Below are positions 1-11,642 of a DNA stretch of 31,006 nucleotides, piece after piece (the stretch's first letter is position 1; every line of letters begins with the position of its first letter). The notes below the pieces were generated by a model that did no database searches, was not told the DNA's origin, and saw nothing but the letters and a program-made list of their open reading frames with translations. This DNA comes from Phoronis australis (Eukaryota; Phoronida; Phoronidae). The stretch covers positions 6,200 through 37,205 of the forward strand of contig NMRA01001232.1 of assembly GCA_002633005.1 (NCBI GenBank), given 5' to 3'. Both the position numbers and the translations under genes were made by a program.

Positions 1-2262
1 CCAAATCAAATGGATCAACCGCAGAAGCATTATGAACAGTTGAAGCAACCCCCGCAATACAAAGTGTCGTGATCAAACCGTGACTAAGTTGTCGCAGTAT
101 GCCGTGCATGCAAGCGAAAAAATCCATAGACACACGATCGAGAGTTCTATCGCTAGCAATGGCGCTGCACTTACCCATTGCACACGTGACGTGTTATCGT
201 GAAGGCAAACCTCTCTGCCTATAGAACAAAGTTTGTAAAGGAATAACGGAAACTCTCAGGATGGGAACAATTGGGGTGAGATCAGAAATGACGGACAGTG
301 GTGTGTAATCGCTAGAGTCACCCTTACCGATCACCACTACTATGTTGTGAACTCGGACTCTCACCTGTTGCCGCATATATGTGATATCGAAAGTCAACGA
401 TTTTATTTTCAAACCCAGCTTACTATAAACAAGCACAAGTGTGTGGGGGTCCCAGTTAACGGACCTCCCGGAACTCTTAGGAAGCACTGAACAGTTCTCA
501 CAGGGATTTGCCTATCAGAACACACAATGTATAACCTAAAAGACCTGGTCGCACGCGTTGTTTACCCTTATTACATGGTTAGAGGATGTTATAAGGATCC
601 AAGAAGTAATACCCCATAACTAATACAAGATCCGTACTCGAAAAAAGTTTAAATGAATGCGCCACTCACCCGAAGAACCACCGCCATTTTGAACTTGCCG
701 CGAACCCGGAAGTACAGTTGTACAATTCATTCAGGAACCCAGGCTAGCCGCTAAGAAAACGCCGTCAGTGTGGATGGACAAGTGCCTGTTACCAGCTTGC
801 AAACGGGGATAAAATAATCGTCAGCGCACCTTAATTTTAATAAAATCAAAATACGGACGGCTTTATCGAATTTGCTGAAGAAATGTGGCGAATAAATTTT
901 GACAGAAATTATTTTGCTAGACTCGGGACCGCAGCCTATCGGACCCGATGCCGATCGAGAACAGACATTGGCGAACGGCAAATGCATGCGGTTTCGAGCT
1001 GGTTTGTCGAAGTTAAATGCTCAAATCATTTATCGTAATCTATTTTGCCCGGGGTACGCCGCGAGCTATGTTGCAGAGTAAAACAAGAGGAGGATTGCGA
1101 ATATTGTCATTTATTATGACGTAATAGATAAAACTAATTAAGACTCTGCAAGATGGGCATGCAAAAAACGCCCACCGGCGTGTACAGCGAATAGCCCTGC
1201 AAGAGGGAACAAAACAAAAAAACTGCCTGAAGGGCTTAAAGGAAAAGTACAGAACATGAAAACAAAAATTGAAAAAAACCTAACAGGAAATGTATACGAG
1301 CAAAGAGAAAGTGGAACCGACACCCGGGATGGGGGGTGGGGGAAAATGAAGAGAACGAACGTAGGTCTTGTAGATGACGAGGTAGGTGGCTGAATGAGAG
1401 ACCACGTTGAACAGAACAAAGGAAATATGGGCCACCAATCAGGAGTCGCGTAGAGAAACGTATGAATACAAAAGTAGGCCCTAGAGGCTATAAATAGAGA
1501 TGAGTAATGCAAAATAAACCCTAAGGATTGGTCTCAAAATAAAGAGACAAGTGTCAAAATAATGACGATAAATGCATTTAACAAGTTAAATTCAATAAAT
1601 GTCGCATATATTTAAAGATAGTTTCAGACACTTGCATGAAATTACGGGCTGTTTAGTCCTGTGTCACACTGCCGCGGCAGACCCTGGCTTGCCTCAGTGA
1701 CAGCTACCAGTGAAGGCTATCGTCAAAGTACTGCTTCTTAGTACATGTAGGCCTACCTATACAGCTTTGTGCCAAGGCTACCCTTAGGACTAACTGGTCG
1801 CTGGCCAGAGCGCTGGCTCAAACGAGGTATATTTAGAACTTGGGTACTTCTCGCGAACTGTGCAAAGTTGTTGGCTTTCAATAGAGATTTGCCCAGACTT
1901 TGTATGAGCGCACCTAGCCTAAAAGAATGAGGGGGGGGGGGCTGGAATTTTTGGGAATGTCTATCTTTTACGATAAGATTCACTGGGTATGTTCAGAGCT
2001 ATGAATTGCAGACGCTAAATTTTGGTACTTCTTGTATTCTAGTGAAATATTGTCTTATTTTCTACTTTTTTCGGAATTCGTGCTTCTCTGACTGAGGCAG
2101 ACCTTCTTCCATTTCTTCAAATAGGGGACTCGTTCGAGCACATAAGTATTTCAAGTCCAATACAAAATGTTATCATTTTTATTCATTAACCCAAAATGAT
2201 AATAAGTAACTTAAAATAAACAATACTTTACAACATTTAGCATTACAAACACTATTCAATAC
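1..2262. other. No supported gene; intergenic or intronic DNA
   Basis: No exon, RNA gene or complete repeat could be supported here. The minus-strand frame at 194-487 is open for 97 codons and contains a good donor-like site (CAG|GTGAGA on the minus strand, near 375), but I recognise no protein family in it. A purine-rich + strand stretch (about 1190-1350) gives a long minus-strand frame of low complexity. A run of ten G lies near 1931-1940. Confidence 0.5.
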
Positions 2263-2530
2263 ATGCACACACCCAGCCTTCAATACGGGGACTCGAATTC
2301 CCGGCGATATGGGGGTTTTGCTAAAAAAAGGAGTAGGCAGACTAAAAAAAAATGGGAGAACCACTGTGAATTGCGCGTTTGCTCTTCTTTAGTGGACTTT
2401 TGCCCCATTTTCTCCGGCATTTTTTTCTTGGGGGCGGACCTTTTTGCCCACTTCGCCAAATGGGGGGGGCTCGTTCTAGTCCCCCAACCCCCTGGTTGCG
2501 CGCATGCAACAGCAAGTTTCCGTGTTATGA
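2263..2530. repeat. Degenerate G/C-tract interspersed repeat relic
   Basis: This short stretch differs from its AT-rich surroundings by runs of G and C (2436-2500) and phrases such as CCCCCAACCCCCTGGTTGCG. Similar C-tract phrases occur in the two hAT-like repeats of this window (5561-5872 and 20113-20367) and near 22830-22870, so it is probably a fragment of the same or a related dispersed repeat. Open frames of about 100 codons on both strands overlap it and have low-complexity, repeat-like translations. I do not treat them as genes. Confidence 0.3.
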
Positions 2531-5500
2531 AAGTGGACTTACATGTCACTATTACCATGGTGACTGAATAGTGTTTCCTTACACCAGAATTTGACAAGCA
2601 TGATTAAGAAAACATGAAGTTGCAAGGAAAAAGAATTGGAGGCTTGACGCTTCACAATCCAACATAGCTTATTTCCCAAATTAAGATTATTCATATTATT
2701 GATTTGATAACCTGAATTAAGAAGCAATAAGTTATAAAACATGACTTGAAAGCAATAGAGACTTAAACTTTAGAAAAATATGAATCATTTTGTGACACCG
2801 AATCAAGCCTTGAACAGCAGTTGACAATCAAACAAAAAACGATTTCAAAATTATTTCAACTATTTTTTTAGCTTAGTGTAAGATCACCTGAATGAGAAAT
2901 TCATAGTAAAATAATTCGAATATATCTTATTTTTTGCACACAAAACAAGAAAATTGATCAAAGTTCCTTTTTTGTAGCAACGTTTGTCAAAATGTATCAG
3001 CGTTAAATCTTCAAAAATTACAAAGTAGCCGATTGAACATGCCTTTCAGTTCATCAAAATTCGCCATGCTGACGGTGCCGCCAGAAATGAGACGAAGTCC
3101 AACGGGAATTGTCAGCACATTTATCACTCATTGAGTTACAACTGCGAGCCTGAAATTTGGTGAACACTGTTGAATCGTGCAAAATAGTAATTAAAGATAT
3201 GTCTAACTAAATTTCACCGTAATTTGTAGGCGAAAACAATTTACACAAATTTTTAAACTCGTAACTTATCCCGCTGTCCTCCAATATGGCCGACGCGATT
3301 CAAACAAAGTGACCCAAATTTTGCCACAAAAATTGCAATATCTTTATACTGCTTGCCACAATTTTGATACTTTTTCGATTTTTACTGAGTAGAATGCACT
3401 AACTTTCCGATGATAGCAAAGTACTTTTTCAAAACAAGAAAAAAATCAAAACGAAAAAAATGTTTCGACCCATATTGGTTCCTAGGTTCGAGCGGCCTAC
3501 GTAAGGAACTAAACACCAATGCTATTTTACCATAAGAACTACGCGTAACATTCCAAAAAAAATTCAACGACCACTAACTACAAACTATAAATACACTACA
3601 CACAAAAACGAATCACGAGATATTACTAATAAAACAAATAATGAAGAATTTTCGAGCAAGCCATAGCACATTCAATTACAAGGAAAAAATGGCGGCGTTC
3701 AGGACAAGTTCCTGAATTGATGAGCCGGAAATGTGGGTACGGAAATAACCGATGACAGCCGATAATTATACGCTCAGAGAGAATGGACAAATACTGTTAA
3801 AAAATCGCTTTTGGCAAAAAAGGCAAAAAGAATATAAAGAAAGGGTGTCGAAAATAAGATTTTATGTAGTAAGCATTTTCGGATACTTGAACCACATGGG
3901 CAGTTTGAGAGCAGGACTTTAACACTCATTGGTTCTTTTAAGAATATCGACAGCATCACTGACGCGTCAGCGTGTTAGAAATGACTCGTCAGAAAAGAAT
4001 AGTCACAAGGTGACGCTAGTGTTGTTCCATACATATTGGCATGCAACGTGGTGGAAAATGAAAGGCATGCCAGTGAAATAATACTTTTTTCTTCTTTCTA
4101 TTGATATCCTTTACAACAAATGAGGGCATTAATGAATATTTTTTAAAAATTGAAGTAATGGGAGCATTTCACACATTTTTCACTCACTGGTAAATTCTTC
4201 TAACATTTAGTGCATGAACTTTCAGCAGCTAAATGGCTGTAGACGAATTGATTTTAATGATATCGTTATCAAACTATTTGCGCAAAAAACTCTGCTTTCA
4301 ACAGAGAGTGTACATCTTTACTTTAATGATAAACGTTCGAGAAAATGTTTTTTTTTTCTAATTTACTGCCTTGCCATATTTCGCCTAGAAAAATCCGAAA
4401 AGTGTCAATGTCATACTCACCAATCACGTCCTAATCCATTCCTCGTCATTTTTTCACTTTATCTCACCATTTCCATTTATGACCACTGACAAAATGGTAA
4501 ACTTAGTCTTTTCTCAGTCAAGGTCCATGTTGACGTTTTTAGGGTTCAAACTGAATTTGCACTTAATTGGTCAAATGTATTAACAAGAACCAATCAAGTT
4601 ACAAAATGCGGCTCGAATTGGTAATTTTTTTATTAAAATAGTGCGGAATATTTTTAAAATTCAATTTAACAGTTTTGGGAATAAAGTCTAAAGCTACCAT
4701 TTGAGACCCCATTCAAAAGTTTTTGATGAAATTTGTATTAAGTGTTGTATTAATTTCTGAGAAAGAATGTACAAAAACACCTCGACGTGTGTAAAAATGG
4801 CGAAAACGACAATACGTCGAATACAACATGTAATCGAAAATGGGCAGGTATCGTCACAAGTAAAATAGAAAAATATCTAAAGATACAGACGAAAACGTAA
4901 ATAACCAAAATTGTCACAAGGAAGTAAAGTGACAATCGCTTCGGTCGAAAACTCGTCGTCATCCATTGACAACAATATAAAAATACTACTGCATGCCACA
5001 TCTCATAAGATGTCGCATAGGCCAGTAGTGCTAATGAACGCCGGAAGCTGCAGGTCCAGACTGTGACGAATTGCCCAGGTCAGAAACGGTAACACATATT
5101 ACAAAACATCATATTCGTGGCGTGCGTGACATTTTTCCCTTCATGCGTGTCGGAAGTTTACAACATTAATGAGATTTATGACACTTTGACATAAATCCTG
5201 TTATTTGGGCAAATGCCATTCAACAGCCCCGCAGGCTTCATATCCAATTCCTAGTTATAGTCGGTGGGCCAGATCTCGTAGATCTTGTGAGTACTTTGGG
5301 GGGGCAACCTAGTTTTTTCTATGTGGCTAGATAATATACCTATAAATCAATTTCCAAAAAGTTACCACGTCTACACTTGCACATTTTTTTTAAAAAAAGG
5401 TGTTTTTGTTGCACAAAATATGATGCACATTCCTGCCACTTGATGGCGCTTTTCTATTGAATTCACCAATCAGAGAGCCAGATTGTATTGTTGTGGTTAG

Positions 5501-5560
5501 TTACTTCAATATGGCTGCTCCCATGGAGTGTGATGCCTGTATAATTCAAGGTTTATCAAA
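2531..5560. other. No supported gene; AT-rich unassigned DNA
   Basis: I see no coding exon, RNA gene or well-bounded repeat. Frames are short (91 codons at most) and the translations are not protein-like. Phrases such as CCAATATGGCCGAC (about 3282) and runs of A/T suggest old decayed repeats. Confidence 0.5.
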
Positions 5561-5872
5561 CAGAATTTAGCCCTGTCCCCCCCCCTTGGCTGCCGCTAAA
5601 ACAGCAAATAGGAAATATAGAGTTTACTAATGAAATCCGACAATTAGCATGCGACTGGAACAAGACGTAACAATGTCTGCAGCTAGTTTGTGTGTCGGAA
5701 TCAAACCGCCGGCGCGATTAGTCCTCTGTTTGAATTTTGGTACAAAGTACATATTCCCAGATCTTCGGGCCTCACCTATGTTTAGACAGGGTGCGCGCAT
5801 GGGATCGTGTTTTGCCCCATTGTCACAGACAAATTTATGGGTCCCCCTTATAATATCCTAGATTCGCCACTG
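5561..5872. mobile_element. Non-autonomous hAT-like element, copy 1 (degenerate)
   Basis: The segment runs from CAGAATTTAGCCC to TAGATTCGCCACTG. Read from the other strand, the right end is CAGTGGCGAATCTAGG, which matches the left end if five bases are missing there. This agrees with the CAG...CTG ends typical of hAT-superfamily elements. It shares the internal phrase CCCCCTTGGCTGCCGC, a later GGAAATRTAGAGTTTA and the right-end phrase with the copy at 20113-20367. There is no transposase. Clear 8-bp target duplications are not visible, so the class is an inference; the dispersed-repeat status is firmer. Confidence 0.5.
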
Positions 5873-6527
5873 AACCATACCTTAAACGTTTGAATAAGAT
5901 GTTTGTTGAGGCGTTTTAAGAGTATTTCGACTCTGCTCCTAAGCGCGTAACATAATTTATCTACGCTCTTCGACTCCTTTACTTATTCCTGTTCGAAAAG
6001 TATAGACAAGAAAACAAAAACTAAATAAATAAACAAGAAATAAAAAAATAATAACAGGTTTGTAATTTAAAATATTTTTGCACAAGAACCACTGAATAAA
6101 TTTTTATGGCCAAATGCATCAGAGTTGTATAAAAGGGTACGTGCACTACAAATTGTGGTCACAGCCCACTTCTATTATGCAAAAATTCATAAGGCGGGTT
6201 TTAATTTAACATATTCTTGATCAAATTGAAGAAGTAGCACATACTAAACAACTTATTACCTTGCTGATCAAGTTGTTGCAGATGATGATACATTGCATAT
6301 CTTATCACTGTATAATGAGAACTTCTAGTCTTGCAAAATGATTCTTACAAAAAGAAAATGACAAGTAACTACTTTTTCAAAAACTTTGTTGGCGCTATTT
6401 AACTAGTAGTCAGGCTTGTTGTTAAATGTTGGAATTTTTTGGGAAAGTGGAAACTGTACATTTAAGAAACCTCATGGAATGACAAGTCAGAAAATAATTG
6501 ATTCCATTTTTTGCGGCAATCTTGGCA
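5873..6527. other. No supported gene; contains one GGGTACGT motif
   Basis: This is AT-rich DNA with no exon. It holds the first GGGTACGTGCACTACA (6135-6150) of a motif that recurs at 6811, 7044 and 7198. Confidence 0.45.
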
Positions 6528-6790
6528 GCCATCTTGGATTTTCAACAATGGTGCCGGTAAAATGGATTTTGCCCAATATCTCTGCTTATGGGTCACTTAG
6601 AATGTTGGTTTTTATGGCTACACCTGCATTTCTAAGGTCACGGAATTGGAAATTTTATTTTTTTGGGCGCCATCTTGGATTTTTAAAAATTGCGCCCGTA
6701 AAAAAAATTCCTCAGTATCTTTGTTCTTGGGTCACATAGAATGTTAGTTTTAATGGTTGCACCCACATTTTTGTGGTCTAGAGATCTGAA
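6528..6790. repeat. Two-copy direct tandem repeat, unit about 140 bp
   Basis: GCCATCTTGGATTTT at 6528 recurs at 6669 (offset 141). GGGTCACTTAGAATGTTGG near 6590 recurs as GGGTCACATAGAATGTTAG near 6729 (offset 139). Both copies then give a GGTTGCACC/GGCTACACC-like phrase and a GGTC end. Copy 1 is about 6528-6668 and copy 2 about 6669-6790. The second copy carries GGGCGCCATCTTGGA, a phrase common in metazoan interspersed repeats. The overlapping 107-codon frame is a by-product of the repeat. Confidence 0.7.
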
Positions 6791-6904
6791 TGGGTAAACA
6801 TTACAAAAGAGGGTACGTAAAAAACAATTGCAGGCGGTCTGATACACAATGTACAAGACATGCACAGGCCTCGCATGTGGGCCCCTTGAGCAGATCACAT
6901 GGAA

Positions 6905-7035
6905 CTATTTTATGTTTTATTATGGTTAAAACCGAGCTGAGAAGCTTGAAACCTGGCTCAAGTGTTTAGCAGTGTGACTAGAACCCACGACCTCCAGTAA
7001 AGAAAGTGGGCACTTTTCAACCAGGCCACACTGCC
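6905..7035 (-). mobile_element. tRNA-derived SINE, minus strand
   Basis: Read on the minus strand, the head (7034 to 6969) folds like a tRNA: a perfect 7-bp acceptor stem GCAGTGT/ACACTGC closes a 66-nt unit. A Pol III A-box-like TGGCCTGGTTG lies at 7028-7018 and a B-box-like GGGTTCTAGTC at 6986-6976. The unit continues past the acceptor stem into AACACTTGAGCCAGGTTTC and fades near 6905. The anticodon arm is not convincing, so this is a retroposon head and not a working tRNA gene. Confidence 0.55.
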
Positions 7036-7490
7036 TCCTCTAAGGGGTACGTACACTACATCACTGTTTCTGCATCACACGGTAACATGATGCTGTGCGG
7101 CCATTTATTTTTCTTTGATGACAATAAGCACCATGTTGTTATATAAAAGGCAATAATTTAATTTGCGGTGACCATTTGTGTTACTGAATTCCACATTGGG
7201 GTTACGTACACTACATTTTGTTAGCACTTTTGGCGAATTTTCAACATAGTACCACCGAGTCAATATCCAAACTTTTGGTTTCTTTAGACATTGAATAATT
7301 TGCTGTGTTTCCTAGGCTAACATATTCTGCAGTTTTTTTTTTACGGAGTGTTAACTTTGGTTTTTAACCTTCTTTACAGTAGGTGAGAATTAGAAATGCC
7401 GAATTTACAAATTTCGTAACGAGTGCCCGTTTTATGATGGACCCATTTCTAAACGATTATTAAGCACAACTTCATCTCAGTGATTCTGAA
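7036..7490. repeat. Short region with two GGGTACGTACACTACA motifs
   Basis: GGGGTACGTACACTACA at 7044-7060 and GGGTTACGTACACTACA at 7198-7214 repeat a motif also seen at 6135-6150 and, truncated, at 6811-6818. The first sits just beside the SINE head. No gene is visible in the rest of the stretch. Confidence 0.5.
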
Positions 7491-7660
7491 AGTGACTCAA
7501 GTTATTTATATCTAAGCGGTCATACAGCACACATCACGACCGGTGGGAAATTGGTCGACGACCGTTCGAAGACTGGCCGTCAAGCCGACCAACAACGGCC
7601 TGCTAGGAACCGTCTGCGGTCGGCATTTGGTAAGTGGTCGCCTAGCAGAGACGACCAATT
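7491..7660. repeat. GGTCG-rich foldback block; left end of a composite region
   Basis: Two nested inverted repeats are visible. The outer arms are AATTGGTCG (7549-7557) and CGACCAATT (7652-7660). The inner arms are CTGCTAGG (7600-7607) and CCTAGCAG (7641-7648). The block is dense in GGTCG/CCGAC words. Just outside it, ACAGCACACATCACGA (7524-7539) matches in inverted orientation TCGTGATGTTTGCTGT at 12330-12345 with one mismatch, which suggests these are the two ends of one larger insertion. Confidence 0.45.
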
Positions 7661-7871
7661 CGGTTGATGCGTGTCCTTGGTCGGGCAATTGCCATTTTAT
7701 GACTTATAGCTGGTGAACATTGGCCAAAGAAACATTTAACTGTTCGCTGTTCGTTCACCAGTGGCCACTCCGGTCTTGACATCGATTTATCAACTTTTGT
7801 TCAACTATTCAAAGGTGGCAAAATCGAATCATTCTACAAATACGAATTCCATGAATTTACATCAATATAAA

Positions 7872-9440
7872 GTTTATGTTGAATTGTTCACGGCGTGGTA
7901 AAATCAAACGTTGAATTATATCACATCAACAAATTTTCGAGCTCTAGATATGAGACTGTTTATACGTGAGCATTATGCATAAAAAGTATCAACAACCAAG
8001 AAATTTGAAATGTTACAGTAAATGCGCATACATATCAGAATACAACGCAGGATGGTTTACGTACAGGGGAATGCTCAACAAGTAGCACGCATTTGCTCTC
8101 ATTTGTTATTACGTTTGATCATCAAGACTTCATCGCACTGTATATTGCACTTGCCCCAGATAATTATTGTTATTTGTTGTACAATTTCTTAATGTGTTGT
8201 TACAATGGTTTGAACATAGCGCAGATATTATGATCATGGACGCATGGAAACGGAAGAATGTGATCGGTTTTTGTGTCATTGTTTTCACTTTCGGAGAAAA
8301 AATCGTTTCGAAGTTAGAACTTTCCTGTTTAGCCAGTTACAGCTGTATGAAAACTATCGTCAAAATACAGCAAGGTGCCCCTGTGTACTGAGCTCCGACA
8401 TACCACGAAATTGCACATAGCCCGGATAGTTACACTCGTCACCTCGTCGTGAAACTTGCATCAATATGAGCTAAAAACCTGCTGGAGTGCATGCAAAATC
8501 TGTGAGTCAGTTGAACTCACCATTCCCTTTACAGCCGTTTATTTGAAAAATATCCAAGGCATTTTTCTTACGTAATTTTCCGCCTTTTGTAACAAAGAAA
8601 GGTATGTCGTCGTTTTGAAAGGAGTACAATCGGGACATGCGCCACTTCCCGAATTTCTTCGACATCTGCCATGAAATGATGATAACATCTCAGCAAAATT
8701 TATTCTAAAATTCGCTTTACTGATATCAAAATTCTAAAAACTTATAATGAAGTGAAACCAGATCTGATCATTTCTTGTGACGTTTACGCAACCTCGAGGA
8801 AGAACGTTTGATTGAAGAATCTTGGAAAAAGAAACTGGCTAATAGGGGAGGCAAAACGTCATTGCGCGGAAAGCCGACGCAAAAGATCACACCACAAGTG
8901 TAGCAGCAGAATAACGTTTACTTAGAAACCAGTTTTTGCAACGCAGGTAAATAATTTAGATTAATCAAAGAAGATTTCATTTGGTCAGTTTTACTCCACA
9001 TCGGCGCAAAGTTGTATATTTAATTCAGTTAACAGCTTCGCACCTAGGCCAGAGCCTTCCGAGCCCTTTGGAGTAAGAACACAGTACTTCGCGTTTCGCG
9101 TCTACTCCAATGGGTACAACTCTGAAACTTAAGTCTTCGGAGTAACTCGGTACATGTAATCGAAAAGAAAAGTTACCAGGTAGTCTGCGTTTTCAAGTAG
9201 AGCGTAAAAATTATTAACCCAGTGATTCAAAAAGAACACTCTCGCAAACGAAAACTCGGACAATTTACAGTTCTATGACACGTTTTAAAAAACAACGTGT
9301 ATAAGTTTATTGTATCGATTCAAGTGGTCAACAGGTCAAAGCAAAATTCTAAATGGGGGCGCTATTACAAACCTTTGGCATGAATCAGTGTTATAATAAC
9401 TGATTTTGACCGACGTTTATTCATCAACAATATAGGCAGA
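7872..9440 (+). repeat. Segmental direct duplication, copy A (~1.57 kb)
   Basis: The segment matches 10064-11642 in the same orientation over its whole length. Shared anchors include AAAAAGTATCAACAACCAAG (7981), ACTGAGCTCCGACA (8388), a 46-base identical block at 8775-8820, CAGCTTCGCACCTAGG (9033) and CAAACCTTTGGCATGAATCA (9368). Identity is moderate (roughly 80% by eye) with small indels, so the copies are old. Short frames inside, including a 74-codon one at 8167-8391, are not preserved in copy B. I see no transposase or other known protein. Confidence 0.75.
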
Positions 9441-10063
9441 CCAGTTACAGAAATTGGCCGCTTTTTAACTTCTTATGGCAATGATACAAATACTTTTTTC
9501 TCCCATGATTGATAAAAAGTTTTACTGAGATGAGGTATAATGCAATATGCTGTAATACTGTATGCAGAGACATGAAATTTGAGACGTTCTCTTATCATTC
9601 CTTGTAAATCTGTGGCACTTTTTTCATCGTTTTCTTTCATTTGTATGTCTATGAACGCACGTGTGGTCTTCAGATGTAGAATCTGGGCTACCATATGTAG
9701 TTTTTGTCATATCCTTTTAGTTCACGTTCTTCCGAAAAAATATGAAAATGATTGTTTGTTTTCAAAGCAGCGGAAGAATTGTGATTAGATACAAATGTGA
9801 ATGGCTTATTGTACGCGTACGTGCTAGTCACACTTATTATATATTATTCAACCGATATAAACTGATGCCTAAGAACGTGCTGCGTGTCAGTGACCCTGCA
9901 ATCAGTATGCCGTGAACTTTGTTTATCAAAACTTTGAGGACATGCTTTGTACTTAGCCTCGGTTGCTTAATGTAGGGCCGTTACGACACACGACTCTGAA
10001 AGTTTTGAAACCGCAACTGTTTCTTTACTCAGATACGTTAACTTGCACCAACGTAAATGTAAT
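9441..10063. other. Spacer between the duplicated segments
   Basis: This is unique sequence between copy A and copy B. Overlapping frames of about 70 codons on both strands (9473-9788) are not recognisable, and no repeat boundary signal is visible. It could be old flanking DNA or an insertion. Confidence 0.4.
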
Positions 10064-11642
10064 CTTTATGTTGAATTGCTGACGTCGTGGTGAAATGAAA
10101 CGTTAAATGATATCGTGGAAACGCAATTTCAAACTGTAGATACGAGACTTTTTATACACGTACATTATCCATAAAAAGTATCAACAACCAAGAAATTTAC
10201 AATGTTACAGTTCAATTTCATAAAAATCAGAATACAACGCTGGATGTTTTACCACATTTGGTGTTTTCATGCCGGGGAATGCTCAACAAATAGCACGCAT
10301 TTGCGCTCATATTGCTCTTGATCATCACTTCATCAGGCTGTATATTGCGCTTCCCACAGACAATTATTGTTTATTTTAGTACAGTTTCTTAATATGTCGG
10401 AACAGCAATAGAACAAAAAATATTTTAGGAGCAACATAAACAATGGTTTGAACATAGTGCAGATATTCAGATCACGGGCGCTTGAAAACGGAGGAATGTG
10501 ATCGGTTATAGTGTTAGACATGATCCATCATCATTCTCAATTTGTTGGAGTAAAAAATAGTTTCGAAGTTAGACCCTTCGTATATAGCCAGCTAGCTGTA
10601 TGAAGACTATCATCAACATACAGCAAGGTTCAACGGTGTACTGAGCTCCGACAGACCTCGAATTTGCACACAGCCCGGATAGTTTCTTCACCTCGTCATG
10701 AAACTTTTATTAACATGAGCTAAAGACCGGCAGGTGCGCATGTAAAATCTGGAAGACACCCAACTTGCCCGTTACAGCCGTCATTTTCTCGCGTAATTCT
10801 CCGTCTGTTGTAGCAAAGAAAGGTATGTCGTCGTCTTGAAAAGAGTATATTAGTTACACGGTCTAATTTCATCATCTCCCATGAGAAGATGACAACATCA
10901 CAGCAAATTTTTTTCTAAAATTCGATTTACGGATATCAAATTCTTAAAACATATTATTAAGTGAAACCAATTCTGATCATTTGTTGTGACGTTTACGCAA
11001 CCTCGAGGAAGAACGTTTGATTGAAGAATGTGGGAAAAAGAAACTGGCTAGTATGTGAAGCAATATTGGATAGCGCCGAAAGCCGGCCCCAATCATCACA
11101 TAAACAATGTTAGCAGCAGAAGGACGGTATAAAACCCGTTTTTGCAACGCCGGTAAATAATAGTTTACCCAAGGAAGATTTTATTTGGTCAGTTAATACG
11201 CACATCGGTGCAAAGTTGTATATCTAGTTTAGTAAACAGCTTCGCACCTAGGCTAGAGCCTTTTGAGCCCTTTGGAGTAAGAACATAATACTTCGCGTTT
11301 CGGGTCTAGTCCATGGGGTAAAACACTGAAAATAAAATCTTCCGACAGACTCGGTACATGTAACACTAAATAAAAGTTCCCAGGTATTCTGAGTTTCCAT
11401 GTAAAGCGGAAAAATGATTAAAACACTGATTCAAAAAGAACACTCTCACAAACGAAAACGGATACAATTTTCAGTTCTGTGGAACAGGTTAAAAGCAACA
11501 TGTACATGTATAAGTTTAATGCATCGCTTCTAGTGGTCACCAGGTCAAGACAAAACTGTTAAGGGGACACACTTTCAAACCTTTGGCATGAATCAATGTA
11601 ACAAAATTTATTTCGACTGACGTTCAACAATGTAGCCAGAAC
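10064..11642 (+). repeat. Segmental direct duplication, copy B (~1.58 kb)
   Basis: This is the partner of copy A, offset by about 2.19-2.20 kb. AAAAAGTATCAACAACCAAG starts at 10173, the 46-base identical block is at 10984-11029, and the CAAACCTTTGGCATGAATCA anchor lies near 11576. Relative to copy A it carries an extra ~40 bases near 10399-10440. Frames are interrupted and no protein product is suggested. Confidence 0.75.

Noticed and set aside
1138-1512. 124-codon minus-strand frame
   Set aside because: The composition (Phe/Pro/Ser-rich) follows from a purine-rich + strand tract. No motif or splice context supports a gene.
2263-2597. Overlapping ~100-codon frames on both strands
   Set aside because: They lie across G/C homopolymer-rich repeat sequence and have repeat-type translations.
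6969-7034. Functional tRNA gene
   Set aside because: The acceptor stem and boxes are present, but no proper anticodon arm forms and the sequence continues as a SINE body.
8167-8391. 74-codon frame in duplicated copy A
   Set aside because: Copy B has indels and stops at the same place, so the frame is not maintained.
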